The notes under the pieces are model-generated. The model saw only the letters and a program-made list of their open reading frames with translations, searched no databases and was not told where the DNA came from. A stretch of 14,775 bases of DNA from JAFGJQ01 sp964586145. GTDB lineage: Bacteria; Planctomycetota; Phycisphaerae; UBA1845. Positions 12,463 through 14,775 of the stretch are shown in pieces. The stretch is taken from contig CAZPHH010000107.1 in the NCBI GenBank assembly GCA_964586145.1, positions 1 through 14,775 of the forward strand. Reading direction: 5' to 3'. Every line of letters begins with the position of its first letter. Position 1 is the stretch's first letter. Made by a program: the position numbers and the translations under genes.

Positions 12463-13371
12463 ATGAAACCGACGCTTCTCATTCTGGCTGCCGGCATGGG
12501 CTCGCGATACGGCGGGCTCAAGCAGATCGATCCGGTTGGACCCAACGGCGAGGCGATTATTGATTTCTCCGTGTTTGACGCCATGCGGGCGGGCTTTGGC
12601 CGGCTGGTGTTCGTCATCCGCCGCGATATCGAGTCCGCGTTCCGCGAGACCATCGGTCGGCGGTTCGAGGACAGACTGCCCGTGACCTATGCATTCCAGG
12701 AACTCGACGCGCTGCCCGCCGGCCATACGCCGCCCGCCGGCCGCAGCAAGCCCTGGGGCACCGGCCACGCCGTCCTGGTGGCGGCCGATCTCATCCACGA
12801 GCCGTTCGCCGCGATCAACGCCGACGACTTCTACGGGCCGGCGTCCTACCGGCTGCTGCATGAATTCCTCGTCCACAACCCGGACGCGGAGGTGGCCAAC
12901 TACGCGATGGTCGGGTTCCGCCTGGCCAACACGCTGTCGGAGGCAGGCAGCGTGTCGCGCGGCGTATGCCGGTGTGACAGCACCGGTTACCTCCAGCAGA
13001 TTGAAGAAATCACGAAACTCGACCCGGATCCCGCGGGCGCGCGGTACACGGACGACACCGGCAGCTCGCGGGTGCTGCCCGGCGACACGCTGGTCTCGAT
13101 GAACATGTGGGGATTCAACCCGTCCTTCTTCAACCACCTGCGAGAGGGCTTCACGGCCTTCCTGGCCCGCAATGGGCAGGATCCGAGGTCTGAATACTAC
13201 CTTCCTGCGGCCGTAAACGACCTTGTGAATGCCCGCACGGCCCGTGTCCGCGTTCTGAGCACGCCCGAGGCGTGGTGCGGCGTCACGTACCAGCAGGATC
13301 GGCTCCAGGTCATCGCCTACCTTCGCAGCCTGGTCGAGAACGGCACCTACCCATCGACACTCTCGCCCTGA
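12463..13371 (+). CDS. Sugar-phosphate-type nucleotidyltransferase family protein
   Basis: A GT-A-fold nucleotidyltransferase predicted to couple an NTP to a phosphorylated sugar or related acceptor; the acceptor is not identifiable. The 302-aa protein begins with the nucleotide-binding loop LILAAGMGSRYGGLKQID (6-23, with Gly11, Arg15 and Lys20) and carries the metal-binding AINADDFYG (Asp121/Asp122). KPWGTGHAV is the usual base/sugar-recognition segment. It lacks a left-handed beta-helix acetyltransferase domain, so it is not a full-length GlmU. The start at 12463 is chosen because family members begin just before this loop; the ATG at 12454 is equally open, and neither has a Shine-Dalgarno. 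It is divergent from the methyltransferase and ends 185 nt before the LacI gene; no terminator is visible between. Confidence 0.85.
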   Translation: MKPTLLILAAGMGSRYGGLKQIDPVGPNGEAIIDFSVFDAMRAGFGRLVFVIRRDIESAFRETIGRRFEDRLPVTYAFQELDALPAGHTPPAGRSKPWGTGHAVLVAADLIHEPFAAINADDFYGPASYRLLHEFLVHNPDAEVANYAMVGFRLANTLSEAGSVSRGVCRCDSTGYLQQIEEITKLDPDPAGARYTDDTGSSRVLPGDTLVSMNMWGFNPSFFNHLREGFTAFLARNGQDPRSEYYLPAAVNDLVNARTARVRVLSTPEAWCGVTYQQDRLQVIAYLRSLVENGTYPSTLSP

Positions 13372-13439
13372 CCCGTGCTGGAACTGTTGCGTCCGAGAAT
13401 CTTGCCTGGTTTCATCAGGGCAATCCCTTACCAAACCGC

Positions 13440-13468
13440 TTGAGTTGAGCCTCCAAAGCGCGTATTAT
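13440..13468 (+). promoter_or_regulatory. Promoter of the LacI-family gene
   Basis: TTGAGT (13440-13445, 4/6) and TATTAT (13463-13468, 5/6) are spaced by 17 nt. Transcription would start near 13475, leaving a leader of about 80 nt with a hairpin at 13489-13507. Because it is a dedicated promoter, the regulator need not be co-transcribed with the nucleotidyltransferase. Confidence 0.55.
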
Positions 13469-13488
13469 GAAGGCGCTGGGGATGGGTG

Positions 13489-13507
13489 GGCGGCGTGAGA
13501 CGCCGCC
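13489..13507 (+). promoter_or_regulatory. Perfect inverted repeat in the LacI-gene leader
   Basis: GGCGGCGT-GAG-ACGCCGCC is an 8-bp perfect inverted repeat with a 3-nt centre, just downstream of the predicted transcription start. It may act as a dyad operator for autorepression or as an RNA hairpin in the leader; the sequence alone does not decide. No T-tract follows, so it is not a terminator. Confidence 0.4.
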
Positions 13508-13556
13508 ACAACGGGAACGGACTTCACGCTCGGGGTCCTCCTCGACGAGGCATGGA

Positions 13557-14600
13557 ATGGCCACCATCGACGAAATCGCCAGGCGAGCGAACGTCTCCAA
13601 GACCACGGTCTCCTTCGTGATCAACGGGAAGCCGGGGGTCAGCGAGGCGACGGCCAACCTTGTCCGAGCCGTCATGGCCGAGCTGGATTACGTGCCGTCG
13701 GTTCTGGCCCAGCGGTTTGCCTCGCGGCGGAGCATGGCCGTCGCGCTGATTGCCCAGTCATACCCCAGCGTCTTCCACGATCCTCGCCACGCGGAGATTG
13801 TGGATGCCGTGTACAGCACGCTGGAAGACCAGGATTACTCGCTGGTGCTGGGCACGTCGAACCGGCGATTCCTGGAAGAGCGTCGGCACATCAAGATTCT
13901 CCGCAGCGGGCAGGTGGACGGCCTCCTGCTGTTGGAGCCCACGCTGGATCAGGACTATCTGGCGGACCTGGCCGAGCAGGATGCGCCTGTCGTCATCATC
14001 AATGGCGAAGGCGGCCACCTGGGCTTGGCCGCCGTGCGGACGAACGACACCGCCGTCGGCCGGATCGCCGCCGAGCACCTGTTGAGCCTCGGGCACCGGC
14101 GGATCGGGTTCATTGACGGCGGCCGGTCGCACCAGTCGGCCATCGACCGGGCCCTGGAGTTCCAGCGTTCGCTGGCCCAGGCCGGATGTCCGTTGGATCC
14201 GCGGCGTATCTTCCACGGTGAGATCAACACGAGCGAGGTCACGGGGCATCACGGCTGCCGGACCATCCTGGAGCGTATGCCGGACACGACGGCCATCTTC
14301 TGCTGCAACGACACCATGGCCCTGAACGCCCTGGATGCGGCCCGGGAGATGAACCTGGACGTGCCCGGCCGGCTTTCGCTTCTCGGCGTGGACGATCATC
14401 CGACCAGCATCGCCTGTCGACCGCAGCTTTCGTCCATCCGTCAACCGTCGTACGACATCGCGAAGGAAGCGACCGAGATGCTGCTGACCTGCCTCCAGCA
14501 TCCGCGGAACGGGAACCACAAGCCCGTGACTCGTCTGCTTCCGCCGGCCCTGGTCCCGCGTGATTCCACGGCGCCCCCGGGCCCGATGATTCCGTGTTGA
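13557..14600 (+). CDS. LacI-family transcriptional regulator
   Basis: Cytoplasmic regulator, 347 aa, the usual size. The N-terminal LacI helix-turn-helix is at 3-25 (TIDEIARRANVSKTTVSFVINGK), the hinge at about 47-58 (VPSVLAQRFASRRS), and the rest is a periplasmic-binding-protein-like effector domain with VDGLLLLEP, LLSLGHRRIGFIDGG, IFCCNDTMALNAL and LSLLGVDDHPTSIACRPQLSSIRQP. The effector is probably a sugar or sugar derivative but cannot be read from sequence. The ATG at 13557 is preferred over an in-frame ATG at 13467 because GAGG lies 6 nt before it, the HTH begins immediately, and the -10 box of its promoter overlaps the earlier ATG. Target unknown; the two GH127 genes, 4 kb away, are one possibility with no operator evidence. 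Confidence 0.93.
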   Translation: MATIDEIARRANVSKTTVSFVINGKPGVSEATANLVRAVMAELDYVPSVLAQRFASRRSMAVALIAQSYPSVFHDPRHAEIVDAVYSTLEDQDYSLVLGTSNRRFLEERRHIKILRSGQVDGLLLLEPTLDQDYLADLAEQDAPVVIINGEGGHLGLAAVRTNDTAVGRIAAEHLLSLGHRRIGFIDGGRSHQSAIDRALEFQRSLAQAGCPLDPRRIFHGEINTSEVTGHHGCRTILERMPDTTAIFCCNDTMALNALDAAREMNLDVPGRLSLLGVDDHPTSIACRPQLSSIRQPSYDIAKEATEMLLTCLQHPRNGNHKPVTRLLPPALVPRDSTAPPGPMIPC

Positions 14601-14775
14601 GTCGTTTGCCACGTGCGTTTTGGACGACGGCACGCGCCTTTGTTACGGAGCACGCAGGTCCGCGCCGACTCCATCGCCTCCCCGCGATTTGTCCGATAAT
14701 CAGGACCGCCAAGCGGCTCGTGATCGGCGGACGTGCATCGAGCGGGCCGGCCATTCTCTGCACTAAAGCGTTTCA
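14601..14775. other. Right-edge intergenic sequence
   Basis: No gene, strong terminator or promoter is visible in the last 175 nt. A GATAAT at 14695 lacks a -35 at proper distance, and a CGTGC/GCACG pair near 14612-14634 is too short to call a terminator for the LacI-family gene. Confidence 0.3.

Noticed and set aside
13467..13556. Upstream ATG adding 30 residues to the LacI-family protein
   Set aside because: That ATG overlaps the predicted -10 box, has no ribosome site, and the added residues are unlike any LacI N-terminus; the HTH begins right after the ATG at 13557.

Overview
The window is GC-rich and reads as a chromosomal piece of an uncultured-type Gram-negative bacterium. Its style (paired DUF1680/GH127 glycoside hydrolases with C-terminal discoidin-like domains, a secreted Tyr/Gly-rich protein, long gene-poor GC-rich spacers, short heptamer repeats) is what I would expect from Planctomycetota or a neighbouring PVC-type lineage. 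That assignment is inference; no rRNA or other phylogenetic marker is present. I see no insertion sequence, phage, integron, CRISPR array, tRNA or rRNA.

Layout. Positions 1-2720 are minus-strand: the first codons of a gene leaving the left edge with a very good sigma70-type promoter, malate dehydrogenase (mdh) with a hairpin terminator, a secreted Tyr/Gly/Arg-rich protein with its own hairpin terminator, and a MarR-family regulator whose promoter overlaps a perfect inverted repeat that looks like its own operator. Positions 2723-4635 hold no convincing conventional gene but are not empty. They contain a very GC-rich hairpin, a compact plus-strand unit (promoter, 38-codon ORF, strong intrinsic terminator, 3005-3240), a second strong plus-strand terminator at 4192-4240, and a possible 53-codon ORF ahead of it.

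Positions 4636-9593 are the metabolic core: two tandem plus-strand GH127-type beta-L-arabinofuranosidase-like enzymes. The first lacks a recognisable signal peptide; the second has one. Both retain the Glu/Cys metal-thiol active-site pattern and share a C-terminal discoidin-like domain, so they are probably diverged duplicates acting in plant- or algal-type polysaccharide breakdown, possibly in different compartments. A degenerate 7-bp tandem repeat lies between them.

Positions 9695-12342 are minus-strand: an RlmI-like rRNA methyltransferase followed by a membrane-bound Cache/HD-GYP cyclic-di-GMP phosphodiesterase, converging on the second hydrolase. A sugar-phosphate-type nucleotidyltransferase is divergent from the methyltransferase, with -10 boxes for both directions overlapping in one short AT-rich element; the methyltransferase mRNA is predicted to be leaderless. 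A LacI-family regulator with its own promoter and a hairpin in its leader closes the window. Its target cannot be read from the sequence; sugar metabolism, possibly including the hydrolases, is the natural guess.

Most genes belong to well-known families. The least explained parts are the short-transcript region at 3005-4240 and the regulatory architecture at 2708-2722 and 12351-12358.
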